Source of the DNA: Streptomyces sp. NBC_01439
GTDB lineage: Bacteria > Actinomycetota > Actinomycetes > Streptomycetales > Streptomycetaceae
Assembly: GCF_036227605.1 (NCBI RefSeq)
Contig: NZ_CP109487.1
Location: 9,225,001 to 9,289,000 of the forward strand
Direction: 5' to 3'
Length of the DNA: 64,000 nucleotides
The notes beneath the pieces are model-generated. The model ran no database searches, was not told where the DNA came from, and was given only the letters and a program-made list of their open reading frames with translations. Position numbers and translations under genes: made by a program. Of this stretch, positions 44,912 through 52,269 are shown in pieces; positions within the stretch are counted from its first letter, which is position 1, and each line of letters starts with the position of its first letter.

Positions 44912-44954
44912 CCCATATGTTCCGGCGCGAGACTATGTGTTTCATACATGTGGG
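44912..44954. promoter_or_regulatory. inverted repeat upstream of the hydroxybutyrate dehydrogenase gene
   Basis: CCCATATGT (44912-44920) and ACATGTGGG (44946-44954) are inverted arms with one mismatch, 33 bp before the ATG. A possible operator; the regulator is unknown. Confidence 0.4.
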
Positions 44955-44986
44955 AAGTGTCCTCGGCTTCCCGCATGCTTCCGGCC

Positions 44987-45784
44987 ATGACAAGCGGAAT
45001 CCATCCCGGGGGCGGCACCGCGCCGGCCGCCGGCGGAGCGGTCGACCTCACCGGACGGACCGCCCTAGTGACTGGAAGCGGCAGCGGAATCGGCCGGGCC
45101 TGCGCCGTGGCCCTGGCCTCGGCCGGGGCCCGCGTTCACGTGGTGGACCTCGACGCGGACGCGGCCAAGGCCGTGGCGGATGCGACCGGCGGCCACCCGC
45201 ACACGGTCGACGTGGCCGATGCCGCGGCGCTTGCGCGGCTGCCGAAAGACGTGGACATCCTGGTCAACAACGCAGGGTTGCAGCACGTGGCGCCGCTGAC
45301 CGAGTTCCCCCCGGAACGCTTCGAACTGATCCAGCGGGTGATGGTCACCGCACCGTTCCTGCTGCTCCGGCACACCCTCCCGTACATGTACGCCGGTCAT
45401 TGGGGCCGGGTCGTCAACATCTCCAGCGTCCACGGGCTGCGGGCCAGCGCGTACAAATCGGCGTACGTGACGGCAAAGCACGCCCTCGAAGGCCTGAACA
45501 AGGTCACCGCCCTCGAAGCCGCGCCCCACGGAGTGACCAGCAACTGCGTCAACCCCGGCTACGTCCGCACCCCGCTGGTCGAGCACCAGATCGCCTCGCA
45601 GGCTGCCGCCCACGGCATCGCCCCCGAGAGGGTCGTATCCGATGTGCTGCTCACCCGGCCCGCGATCAAGGAGCTGATCGCCCCGGAGGCCGTCGCGGCG
45701 GTCGTGCTCTGGCTGTGCGGCCCCCAGACCGCACAGCTGACCGGGGCTTCCCTGCCGCTCGACGGGGGCTGGACCGCCTCCTGA
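44987..45784 (+). CDS. 3-hydroxybutyrate dehydrogenase-like SDR
   Basis: 265 aa from ATG 44987. Classical short-chain dehydrogenase: NAD motif TGSGSGIGRA (residues 29-38), NNAGLQHVAPL, catalytic Ser in NISSVHGLRAS, YxxxK as SAYVTAKHALEG, and the C-terminal ASLPLDGGWTA. The LQHVAP--EFP and PGYVRTPLVE wording matches 3-hydroxybutyrate dehydrogenases. NAD-dependent oxidation of 3-hydroxybutyrate to acetoacetate is the likely reaction. It sits between a dead 3-oxoacid CoA-transferase and a truncated MFS carrier, so the pathway is no longer complete here. Confidence 0.88.
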   Translation: MTSGIHPGGGTAPAAGGAVDLTGRTALVTGSGSGIGRACAVALASAGARVHVVDLDADAAKAVADATGGHPHTVDVADAAALARLPKDVDILVNNAGLQHVAPLTEFPPERFELIQRVMVTAPFLLLRHTLPYMYAGHWGRVVNISSVHGLRASAYKSAYVTAKHALEGLNKVTALEAAPHGVTSNCVNPGYVRTPLVEHQIASQAAAHGIAPERVVSDVLLTRPAIKELIAPEAVAAVVLWLCGPQTAQLTGASLPLDGGWTAS

Positions 45785-45853
45785 GATCCCGTACCTGACG
45801 CACTTGACACACCTCCCGCACATCCCCATCAACCGAGGAGTGGTCACCCTGCC

Positions 45854-45925
45854 ATGGAATCCCAGTCCCCAGGAGGCGGCATCCGCCGCATCCTGATCGG
45901 CACCACCATCGAGTGGTATGACAAC
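45854..45925 (+). pseudogene. N-terminus of an MHS-type MFS transporter, cut after EWYDN
   Basis: ATG 45854 (GAGGAG upstream) encodes MESQSPGGGIRRILIGTTIE then WYDN, the start of metabolite:H+ symporters of the MHS family (GTTIEWYDxFLYG). After the AAC codon (45923-45925) the sequence is foreign. Position after bdhA suggests a hydroxybutyrate or related carboxylate carrier. Confidence 0.8.
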
Positions 45926-45998
45926 TCATCTGATCGGGGCTATGACCTGTCGTATCCCAGGATTTGTGCGATCGAAGTCAGCACGGAACCAGCACGGG
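45926..45998 (+). mobile_element. end of an unidentified element inserted at the EWYDN codon (copy 1)
   Basis: From TCATCTGATCGGGGCTATG to the motif GTCAGCACGGAACCAGCACG (45977-45996) this 73-bp segment aligns with 51074-51146, which follows the same codon in a different MFS gene. No transposase gene remains alongside. Site-specific elements such as IS110/IS1111-type would behave like this. Confidence 0.6.
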
Positions 45999-46611
45999 TC
46001 AACGGCGCGCCTGCTAGATGCTGACGAAGTGGCTTTCGCGGCGCATGCCACTGGCTCGACTGGCGTATCGGGGCCGACTACGGAGCGTCGCCGATTCCGC
46101 CATCCAAGGTCTTCAGGTGTAGGTGTCCTGAGGTTGTCTCTCGCCCAAGGAAGCGGCGTTGTTCCATGCCCTCGACTGGTGTCTGCAGTGCCTTCGCCTG
46201 GTTCCGAAAGTGTGTGGTCATCGACCAGGTCCCCGCAGCCGCAGCCGCAGTGAGGGGAGGGAGCGTTGGGAGCACCCTGAGCCCGGGCACATCCCTGCAG
46301 GTGTGGGGAGCAGCGGACCCGCGCAGATACGGGCCCCGCTGGTTCGGGGAGCAGGCTTCTTGACCTGTGATCACTGGTCGCTCCCCGACGGCCCCCCCAG
46401 GGCGGATACCGCATGCGTCCGGTCGCCAGGCGCGTAGCTTAGGAGAAGAGCATCCTCCGGAAGATTCGGACGGTCCCCAGTTCGATCTCTGGTCGGTTTG
46501 GCCCATCACCTCACCCGTAGAGCAGCGCTTTGGGACGCGAACCATGTGGTTCTCCGGCCGGAGTTCGGTGTTCTTCCTTGTCGGCGGCCTGGGGGTGGGC
46601 AGGCCGGGTTT
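45999..46611. other. gene-free stretch beyond the element end
   Basis: No coding frame supported. It could be the non-coding body of the inserted element. A tRNA-like string near 46430-46500 was considered and rejected. Confidence 0.35.
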
Positions 46612-47259
46612 TCAGGATCGGCCGGAGTGCAGGAGGCGTCGGGCGAACGCGGAGAGGGCATGGGCGATGCGCTCGTGGGGGATGCCCAGGGTGTTGTGCT
46701 GATGGTGGTAGAGCTGCGGGGCCAAGGGGCCGAGGGCGATGTCGGCGAGCGCGTCGGGGTCCGGGGATCCGCCGGCGATGAGCAGGGTGCGCACATGGAG
46801 GCGCCAGAAGCCGTAGGCGCCGGTGGCGTAGCGGGCGGGCCCGGTTTCCGCGCCCAACGCGAGGGGCAGATGCCGCCGGATCAAGTCCAGGTAGGCGATG
46901 TAGAACGCCGCCAGTCGTTCGGCGGGGGGTGCCCCAGGCCCCAGGGGCGGCGGTCCGTAGATCATCTGCCCCTGTAGCAGGCGTTCGTGCTCGTCCAGGA
47001 GGGCGGTGGCGACGGAGGGCGGGTCGGGGAACGAGCGGTAGAGGGTCGCGCGGCCGACACCCGCGGCCTTCGCGATCTGCTCCATCGTCACGGTGCTCGG
47101 ATCGTGTGCGGTGAAGAGCGCTTCGGCAGCGGAGAGGATCTGTGCGCGATTGCGCACCGCGTCGGCCCGCTGCCGGGGTGCGGTGGCACCTCGGGGTGCC
47201 GCCTGGAGGTCACCGCGGAGGACCACCTGCGGGGCGGGATGCTCGTCGCCGTTGCTCAT
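46612..47259 (-). CDS. TetR-family repressor of the adjacent DMT transporter
   Basis: 215 aa from ATG 47259 (AGGTG upstream). Helix-turn-helix TMEQIAKAAGVGRATLYRSF at about residues 60-79, preceded by RNRAQILSAAEALFTAH; the rest is the variable ligand domain. Divergent from the transporter gene; two inverted repeats in the 107-bp gap are the likely operators. Ligand unknown, probably a transporter substrate. Confidence 0.92.
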   Translation of the reverse strand: MSNGDEHPAPQVVLRGDLQAAPRGATAPRQRADAVRNRAQILSAAEALFTAHDPSTVTMEQIAKAAGVGRATLYRSFPDPPSVATALLDEHERLLQGQMIYGPPPLGPGAPPAERLAAFYIAYLDLIRRHLPLALGAETGPARYATGAYGFWRLHVRTLLIAGGSPDPDALADIALGPLAPQLYHHQHNTLGIPHERIAHALSAFARRLLHSGRS

Positions 47260-47283
47260 GCAGGTCACCTTACTTCCCAGAAA

Positions 47284-47310
47284 CCTAAGTGGACAGCTTG
47301 TCCGCTTAGG
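47284..47310. promoter_or_regulatory. TetR-type operator
   Basis: Arms CCTAAGTGGACA (47284-47295) and TGTCCGCTTAGG (47299-47310) are inverted with one mismatch around GCT. The GGACA/TGTCC core is typical of TetR operators. Lies 25 bp upstream of the repressor start. Confidence 0.8.
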
Positions 47311-47322
47311 AGCCTCTGGACT

Positions 47323-47353
47323 ACATTAAATGAGACGAGCGTCCGTTTAATGT
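47323..47353. promoter_or_regulatory. second inverted repeat in the tetR-DMT gap
   Basis: ACATTAAA (47323-47330) and TTTAATGT (47346-47353) are perfect inverted arms; between them GACGAGCGTC repeats the GAC/GTC core. It covers the region where the transporter promoter should be, 14 bp before its ATG, so repressor binding would block the transporter. Confidence 0.6.
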
Positions 47354-47366
47354 GGGGGAGAACGAG

Positions 47367-48305
47367 ATGAACGCTGCGCTGCTCACGGCAGCCCTCCTGG
47401 TGGGGTGCCTCCTGGCCGTCCAGGCGTCGGTCAACCTGCAACTGAACAAGGCTGTGGGAACCCCTTACGGCGCCTCCACGGTCCAACTGGGCGTGGCCAC
47501 CGGACTCCTGGTGGTCCTGGCGGCACTAACCGGGGCGCTCGGCGCGCTCGGGAAGCTCCCCGGCGTCGAGTGGTGGCACCTGCTGGGCGGCCTGGCGAGC
47601 CCCCTCTACATCACCAGCGGCATACTGCTCTTCCCCCGGCTGGGGGCCCTGGCCTCGGTCGGGCTGTTCGTCACGGGGCAGATGTTCTCCTCCTTGGTCC
47701 TCGACTTGGGCGGCCTCCTCGGGCTGGAGAAGAAGGGCCTGAGCCCGGGCGTCGCTCTCGGCGCCCTCGCGGTCCTCGCGGGCATCATCGTGATCATCCG
47801 AGGGCAGCGGGCGACCGCCCCGCCCGGAGCCCCGACGACGTCGGGCCCGGGCCGGATCGGATGGATCGTCCTCGGCATCGTCGCCGGCGGTGTGCTCCCG
47901 GTTCAGGGCGCGGTCAACGCCGAGCTCCGGCATGGTCTGGGCGCCCCGATCGCGGTGGCGGCCTTCAGCTTCACGGTGGCCACGCTCACCATCACCGTCG
48001 TCCTGCTGGTGCTGCGCCTGACGGGCAAGACCCCCAGGCCGCAGCTGGCCCCGCTGAAGGCGATGCCCTGGTGGGGCTGGCTCGGCGGAGCCTGCGCCGC
48101 GGGCTACGTCACCGGCACGTTCTTGCTGATCCCCGAGATCGGCGCTGCCGTGACCGTCGGGCTGACCGTGACCGGCCAGCAGCTGACCTCCGCCCTGATC
48201 GATCACCGGGGCATGTTCCGGCTGCCGACCCGGGTGCTGAGCGTGCCGCGTCTGACGGGACTCGGCCTGCTGCTCGCCGGATCGCTGGCCATCCAACTCG
48301 TCTGA
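47367..48305 (+). CDS. DMT-superfamily transporter (YdcZ-type, tandem halves)
   Basis: 312 aa from ATG 47367 (GGGGGAG upstream). Ten hydrophobic helices arranged as two homologous halves, each containing the sequence type VQASVNLQLNKAVGTPYGAS / VQGAVNAELRHGLGAPIAVA and the later VGLFVTGQMFSSLVLD / VGLTVTGQQLTSALID. This is the DMT_YdcZ family of exporters. Induction through the divergent TetR repressor is predicted. Substrate unknown. Confidence 0.93.
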   Translation: MNAALLTAALLVGCLLAVQASVNLQLNKAVGTPYGASTVQLGVATGLLVVLAALTGALGALGKLPGVEWWHLLGGLASPLYITSGILLFPRLGALASVGLFVTGQMFSSLVLDLGGLLGLEKKGLSPGVALGALAVLAGIIVIIRGQRATAPPGAPTTSGPGRIGWIVLGIVAGGVLPVQGAVNAELRHGLGAPIAVAAFSFTVATLTITVVLLVLRLTGKTPRPQLAPLKAMPWWGWLGGACAAGYVTGTFLLIPEIGAAVTVGLTVTGQQLTSALIDHRGMFRLPTRVLSVPRLTGLGLLLAGSLAIQLV

Positions 48306-48345
48306 GCTCGCGCTCGTACGACCCTGAGAGAGAAGACTGTTCCTG

Positions 48346-49146
48346 TTGGAGACCTACGCCGTAGGGCCCGAACTGCACGCCCTGCCCTCTGCGCTGCCGA
48401 TACCCGACTCAGGCCTGCAACCGGTCAACGCCTACCTGCTGCGCGGTGAGCAGCCGATGCTGGTGGACGCCGGTATGCCCGTGGACCGGGACGCGTTCGA
48501 AGAGGCCCTGTGGTCCCTGGTGGACCCCGCCGATCTGCGGTGGATCGCCATCACCCATGACGACCGGGACCACACCGGGAGCCTGATGCGGATACTCGAT
48601 CGCGCTCCCGGTGCCAAGGTCGTCACGAACGGGATATCACTCACCCGACTGTCCGAGGAATTCGAGATCCCGCGTGGGCGGGTCGTGACGGTGAACTCCG
48701 GGAGCCGGTTATCGATCGGTGACCGGACTGTGAGCTTCCACCGGCCGCCCACGTTCGACTCGCCGGGCACGCTCGCGGTATTCGACCACGAGGCCGGCAC
48801 GCTCTTCAGTTCGGACAGTTTCGGCACCGTCCTGCCTGAAACCGTGCAGCACGTCGGTGACGCCGACGCCAAGGAATTCTTCGAAGGCTTCGACGTCCTG
48901 AACCGGGCGATCGCCCCGTGGACGGCCCTCGTCGACGCGGAGAAGTTCCTCCGCACCGTCCAGGCGGTGTCCTCCCTCTCCCCGGCCCGACTGCTGTCCG
49001 CCCACGGGCCGACGGTGGAGGGCCGGATGGTCGCCTCCCTGATGGAGGCTATGGCCCGCATTCCGTTCCTGCCGGCATGGCTCCCGGGCGCGGACGTCGA
49101 CCTCGAAGCCGCCTTGGACGCGCACGGTGGCCGGGCCGCCCCCTGA
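48346..49146 (+). CDS. MBL-fold metallo-hydrolase
   Basis: 266 aa from TTG 48346 (41 bp after the transporter stop, so possibly cotranscribed). The metal-site motif reads ITHDDRDHTGSL (His-x-Asp-x-Asp-His, with Asp in place of the second His, as in flavodiiron-like and related oxidoreductase-type MBL proteins), later DHEAGTLFSSDSFG and SAHGPTVEG supply Asp and His ligands. The reaction is unknown; hydrolase or redox role. Confidence 0.82.
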   Translation: METYAVGPELHALPSALPIPDSGLQPVNAYLLRGEQPMLVDAGMPVDRDAFEEALWSLVDPADLRWIAITHDDRDHTGSLMRILDRAPGAKVVTNGISLTRLSEEFEIPRGRVVTVNSGSRLSIGDRTVSFHRPPTFDSPGTLAVFDHEAGTLFSSDSFGTVLPETVQHVGDADAKEFFEGFDVLNRAIAPWTALVDAEKFLRTVQAVSSLSPARLLSAHGPTVEGRMVASLMEAMARIPFLPAWLPGADVDLEAALDAHGGRAAP

Positions 49147-49220
49147 CTGTCCGGGCACTCGACTCTCAGCCACCGTCGAGCTCTCGAACCTCAGCGACTG
49201 CTGAGCCCTGAATCACCACT

Positions 49221-49252
49221 CCATCACTCCATCACTCCATCACTCCACCATT
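49221..49252. repeat. short tandem repeat of an 8-bp unit
   Basis: CCATCACT three times in tandem, followed by the variant CCACCATT, just upstream of the DsbA-like gene. Copy number may vary. Confidence 0.85.
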
Positions 49253-49276
49253 CCTTGAAACCCCTCGGAGCCACCG

Positions 49277-49969
49277 TTGACCACCGCATCCCTGACACCG
49301 CCGCCGGGCATCATCACCGTCTTCTCGGACATCTGGTGTTCGTTCGCACACATCGCCATCCACCGTCTGCACGCCACGCGCAAGCGGCTCGGACTCGAGA
49401 CCCAGGTCGGCTTCGACCTGCGGGCCTTCCCCCTTGAGCTCCTCAACGACGCGCCCAGCCCCCGCCCCGGAACCGACAGCGAGGTGGGCCGGATGGCCAG
49501 CCTGGAGCCGGCGGCCGGCTGGCAGCTCTGGCAGGCCAAGGACTGGCTCTATCCCTCCACCATGCTGCCCGCGCTGGAGGCGGTCCAGGCCGCCAAGTTG
49601 CAGTCCCTTGCGGCGTCCGAACAGCTCGACCTCGGCCTGCGGAAGGCGTTCTGGGCCGAGTCGCGGTCCGTCAGTCACCGCAAGGTCATCCTGGACGTGG
49701 CCGCGGAGACCGGCGTCGTCGACGTGACGGCGCTGGCGGAGGCCCTGGACGACGGCCGAGCCCGCAGCAACCTCTCCGGCCAGACCGCGGTCGCCCGTAC
49801 CGAGGCGGTCAGTTGCAGCCCGCACCTGTTCCTGCCCGACGGCAGCGACTGGGCCAACCCCGGGATCGACGTACGCTGGGAAGGCTCCTACGGCGTCGGC
49901 TTTCCGGTGATCGAATCCGACGACCCGACGATCTACGAGGACCTTCTCCTGACGACTGCCACGGGCTGA
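49277..49969 (+). CDS. DsbA/FrnE-family thioredoxin-fold protein
   Basis: 230 aa from TTG 49277 with GGAG upstream. The thioredoxin-like start [20 protein letters not shown] has a WCSF site in place of CxxC, so a single Cys (as in FrnE-like/HCCA-isomerase-type members), followed by the helical insertion ([20 protein letters not shown]) and the return strands [18 protein letters not shown]. Cytoplasmic, no signal peptide. Probably an oxidoreductase or isomerase with unknown substrate. Confidence 0.8.
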   Translation: MTTASLTPPPGIITVFSDIWCSFAHIAIHRLHATRKRLGLETQVGFDLRAFPLELLNDAPSPRPGTDSEVGRMASLEPAAGWQLWQAKDWLYPSTMLPALEAVQAAKLQSLAASEQLDLGLRKAFWAESRSVSHRKVILDVAAETGVVDVTALAEALDDGRARSNLSGQTAVARTEAVSCSPHLFLPDGSDWANPGIDVRWEGSYGVGFPVIESDDPTIYEDLLLTTATG

Positions 49970-50019
49970 CACTGCGGCCGGAGTCTCAGTGACTTGCATG
50001 GTCAACGGCCTGGAGGTGG

Positions 50020-50327
50020 GGAGCGTAGTGGGTGTGCGGCGGTCGCGGGACGGTCATGCCGGGCGAACCGAGAACTGTCAGATCGGCGTCCTCGCCGCCT
50101 ACGCCACCACCGTGCGCGGCCACGCTCTGGTCGACCGCGAGCTCTACCTGCCCAAGCCCTGGACCGAAGACCGTGAGCGCGGCCGCGCCGACGGATCCAC
50201 GAGGGCGGCCCCGCCGATGTTGCCGCGCAGGCCCTGTACGGCATCGACGGGCCTGCTCTCGGTCCTCGCCGACGAAATCAGCCGGTACGTCAGGCAGAGC
50301 CTGAGCGCTTCGCCGGATGCGGCGTGA
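50020..50327 (+). pseudogene. IS701-type transposase fragment
   Basis: The plus strand reads [20 protein letters not shown] then [20 protein letters not shown] and [11 protein letters not shown], the conserved central block of IS701/DDE_5 transposases ([17 protein letters not shown]...RALIDRELYLPxSWT). Only about 50 residues remain and the rest to 50327 is unrelated. Confidence 0.75.
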
Positions 50328-50383
50328 GGCACGCCCCGCCGCACCACCGCTTGCCCCTATCGACCCTTGAGCAAGGACATCTG

Positions 50384-50570
50384 ATGCGTTACACGACCTT
50401 CGGACACCGGACCGGCCTGCGTGTGTCCTAGTACGCGCTCGGCACGGCGAACTTCTGCACCCGCTGGGGTGCCCGCGGGCAGCATCCAGGCCTGACGGAT
50501 TCGGTCTTCACGCGCGAGACCGAGCTGAGCCGGCCGCTCGAGTTCGAGGCCGTGGTCCAAGCGGCCTGAC
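50384..50570 (+). pseudogene. aldo/keto-reductase N-terminus with a nonsense codon
   Basis: ATG 50384 encodes MRYTTFGHRTGLRVS, then TAG (50429-50431) where relatives have Glu, then YALGTANFCTRWG, the family start VSEYALGTANFGTRWG. After about 50470 similarity is lost. GAG to TAG plus truncation. Confidence 0.75.
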
Positions 50571-50681
50571 GCCCGGTGGCGGGACCGCGGTGCGACCGGT
50601 CTCGCCAGGCCGGCCGCATCCCCGGACTGGCAGTGCCAAGGATCCGGTCCGCCCGTGAATAGCCGAGTTCAACGCTGCGTA

Positions 50682-50776
50682 GTCAGCACCGAACGAGCAC
50701 GGGACGACGAGTCGCCAGAGGTGCTGACAAGGGCTTTGGGGTCAGCGCCGAACCAGCACGGGAGTCAGCATCGGGG
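50682..50776 (+). repeat. cluster of the 22-bp motif also found at the element ends
   Basis: GTCAGCACCGAACGAGCACG (50682 on), GTCAGCGCCGAACCAGCACG (50741 on) and a partial GTCAGCATCGGGG (50764 on), plus an inverted GTGCTGAC at 50721-50728. The same motif occurs at 45977 and 51125, inside the two element copies. Confidence 0.7.
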
Positions 50777-50931
50777 TGCAAAACAGGCTGATCCACGCTT
50801 TGAGGCAGGAGTCGGTTAGGTGTTCCGGAAGCCTTCAAGGTGTCCAAGGCAGCGGCGTGGTGGTTGGGTACACAAGGTGGTGCCTGAATGTGATGTCCCG
50901 CCACATATGTTGCCGACCTGCGGGCTTCTAC

Positions 50932-50945
50932 GGTGTGGCCACACC
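50932..50945. promoter_or_regulatory. 14-bp perfect palindrome upstream of the second MFS relic
   Basis: GGTGTGGCCACACC, 32 bp before ATG 50978. Likely the operator of the former transporter gene; GntR/IclR-type regulators use such sites, but the regulator is not identified. Confidence 0.5.
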
Positions 50946-50977
50946 AAACGTCCCCGCAGCCCCCGGAAGTGGTGCAC

Positions 50978-51073
50978 ATGACCTCCCCCGCAACAGCCGC
51001 ACCATCGTCAACCGGAATTCGCAGAATCGTCGCCGCCAGCCTCATCGGGACCACCATCGAGTGGTACGACAAC
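50978..51073 (+). pseudogene. N-terminus of a second MHS-type MFS transporter, cut at the same codon
   Basis: ATG 50978 encodes MTSPATAAPSSTGIRRIVAA then SLIGTTIEWYDN, with an N-terminus different from the first copy. After AAC (51071-51073) the foreign sequence TCATCAGACCAGAGCTAGGA begins. A paralogous gene interrupted at the same position. Confidence 0.8.
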
Positions 51074-51146
51074 TCATCAGACCAGAGCTAGGACCTGCAG
51101 ATTTCCCGCCGCTACCCCTCCGAAGTCAGCACCGAACCAGCATCGG
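51074..51146 (+). mobile_element. end of the unidentified element at the EWYDN codon (copy 2)
   Basis: Aligns with 45926-45998 from TCATC..GA.C.G.GCTA.GACCTG to CGAAGTCAGCACCGAACCAG (51122-51141). Divergence between copies shows two old, independent insertions or one element type with drift. The sequence beyond 51146 differs from copy 1. Confidence 0.6.
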
Positions 51147-51429
51147 AGAATCTCGCGTGGGCAGACGAACGAGGATGTACACGTTCCGCCTGGCGGCGAC
51201 GTTGAGTCGAATCCCGGAGCCGGTCACGTACCGTAGCGCGCTACCCCACTACCGAGCTGGTGCTTGGTGGCCCCGCAGCTCGAAGTCAACGGGCTCGGCG
51301 ATGGTGGCGGCGATCGAGTCTTGGGCGCCTCCCGCGCGGGCGACTGACCGCCCCGAATCGTTCTACCCTCGCAGCCCCATCCCCGCAGGCGCGCGGTGGC
51401 AAGGACATGTCCGTCCGGCGGCGTCTCTT
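51147..51429. other. gene-free stretch
   Basis: No supported feature. Confidence 0.3.
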
Positions 51430-51570
51430 GGGTGCCGCGCAGCTCAGGACGGCCAGGCGGCCGGTCTCCGCGACAACTTTGTCGACGGCCGTGGTGATGG
51501 CGTCGTCGGTGTCCTCGGCGTCCAGCACGGTCACGATGGTGACCGTGGCCAGTGTGTCCGGCGGGACCAG
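51430..51570 (-). pseudogene. short-chain dehydrogenase fragment
   Basis: Minus strand VTVLDAEDTDDAITTAVDKV then VAETGRLAVLSCAAP matches the second beta-alpha unit of SDR enzymes up to the NNAG-like motif (here SCAA). Both ends missing. Confidence 0.55.
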
Positions 51571-51608
51571 TTGTCGCGACGGCGGGTGCCTGCTCGTAGG
51601 CTGCGGCC

Positions 51609-52250
51609 ATGACCGAGACCCAGACCCCGACGCCCCGCGACGCCTTCGACATGCTCATGGCCGGTAACCGGCGCTTCGTCGCCGGTACCCCCGAGCACCC
51701 GAACCAGGACGCCACCCGCCGCACCGAGGTCGCACCCTCCCAGCAGCCCTTCGCGGTGATGTTCGGGTGTTCGGATTCCCGGCTGGCCGCCGAGATCATC
51801 TTCGACCGTGGCCTGGGTGACCTGTTCGTGGTCCGCACCGCCGGGCACGTCGCCGGTACCGAAGTCCTCGGGTCCATCGAGTTCGGCGTGAGCGTTCTCG
51901 AAGCGCCACTGGTTGTCGTCCTCGGCCACGACTCGTGCGGCGCGGTCGCCGCTGCCTGCTCCGCCCTGGAGAACGGGCAGACGCCGGGCGGCTTCGTTCG
52001 GGACGTTGTCGAACGGGTGACCCCGAGTGTGCTGGCAGCCCGTGCCGCCGGACGCGAGACGGCCGAGGAGATCCTGGCCGAGCACATCGAGCACACCGTG
52101 GACCTGCTGTTGGAACGCTCCCGTGTCCTGGCCGAGGCGGTGGCGGCCGGCCGGTCCGCCGTGGTGGGGCTGTCCTACCGCCTGTCCGACGGCAGCGCCC
52201 AGCTCGTCGCCACGCGCGGCCTCGACGCGGCCGTCCCTACCACGTCCTGA
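51609..52250 (+). CDS. beta-class carbonic anhydrase
   Basis: 213 aa; ATG at 51609. Zinc ligands and catalytic dyad are intact: Cys54, Asp56 and Arg58 in MFGCSDSR, His107 and Cys110 in LGHDSCGA. RTAGHVAGTEVLGSIEFGV is the usual core. Interconverts CO2 and bicarbonate in the cytoplasm. The start TEx..PRDAFDMLMAGNRRF is normal for the family. No partner gene. Confidence 0.96.
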   Translation: MTETQTPTPRDAFDMLMAGNRRFVAGTPEHPNQDATRRTEVAPSQQPFAVMFGCSDSRLAAEIIFDRGLGDLFVVRTAGHVAGTEVLGSIEFGVSVLEAPLVVVLGHDSCGAVAAACSALENGQTPGGFVRDVVERVTPSVLAARAAGRETAEEILAEHIEHTVDLLLERSRVLAEAVAAGRSAVVGLSYRLSDGSAQLVATRGLDAAVPTTS

Positions 52251-52269
52251 CCGCCCCGGCCGTGGCCGC

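Noticed and set aside
46427-46505. tRNA-like string (TAGCTTAGGAGAAGAGCA and CAGTTCGATCTCTGG)
   Set aside because: The T-arm does not pair in register (no C61 opposite G53), the acceptor arms do not match and no anticodon stem forms, so it is not called as a tRNA.
50682-51146. CRISPR-like array from the repeated GTCAGCACCGAACCAGC motif
   Set aside because: Spacing is irregular, copies are degenerate and mostly not consecutive, and no cas gene is present.
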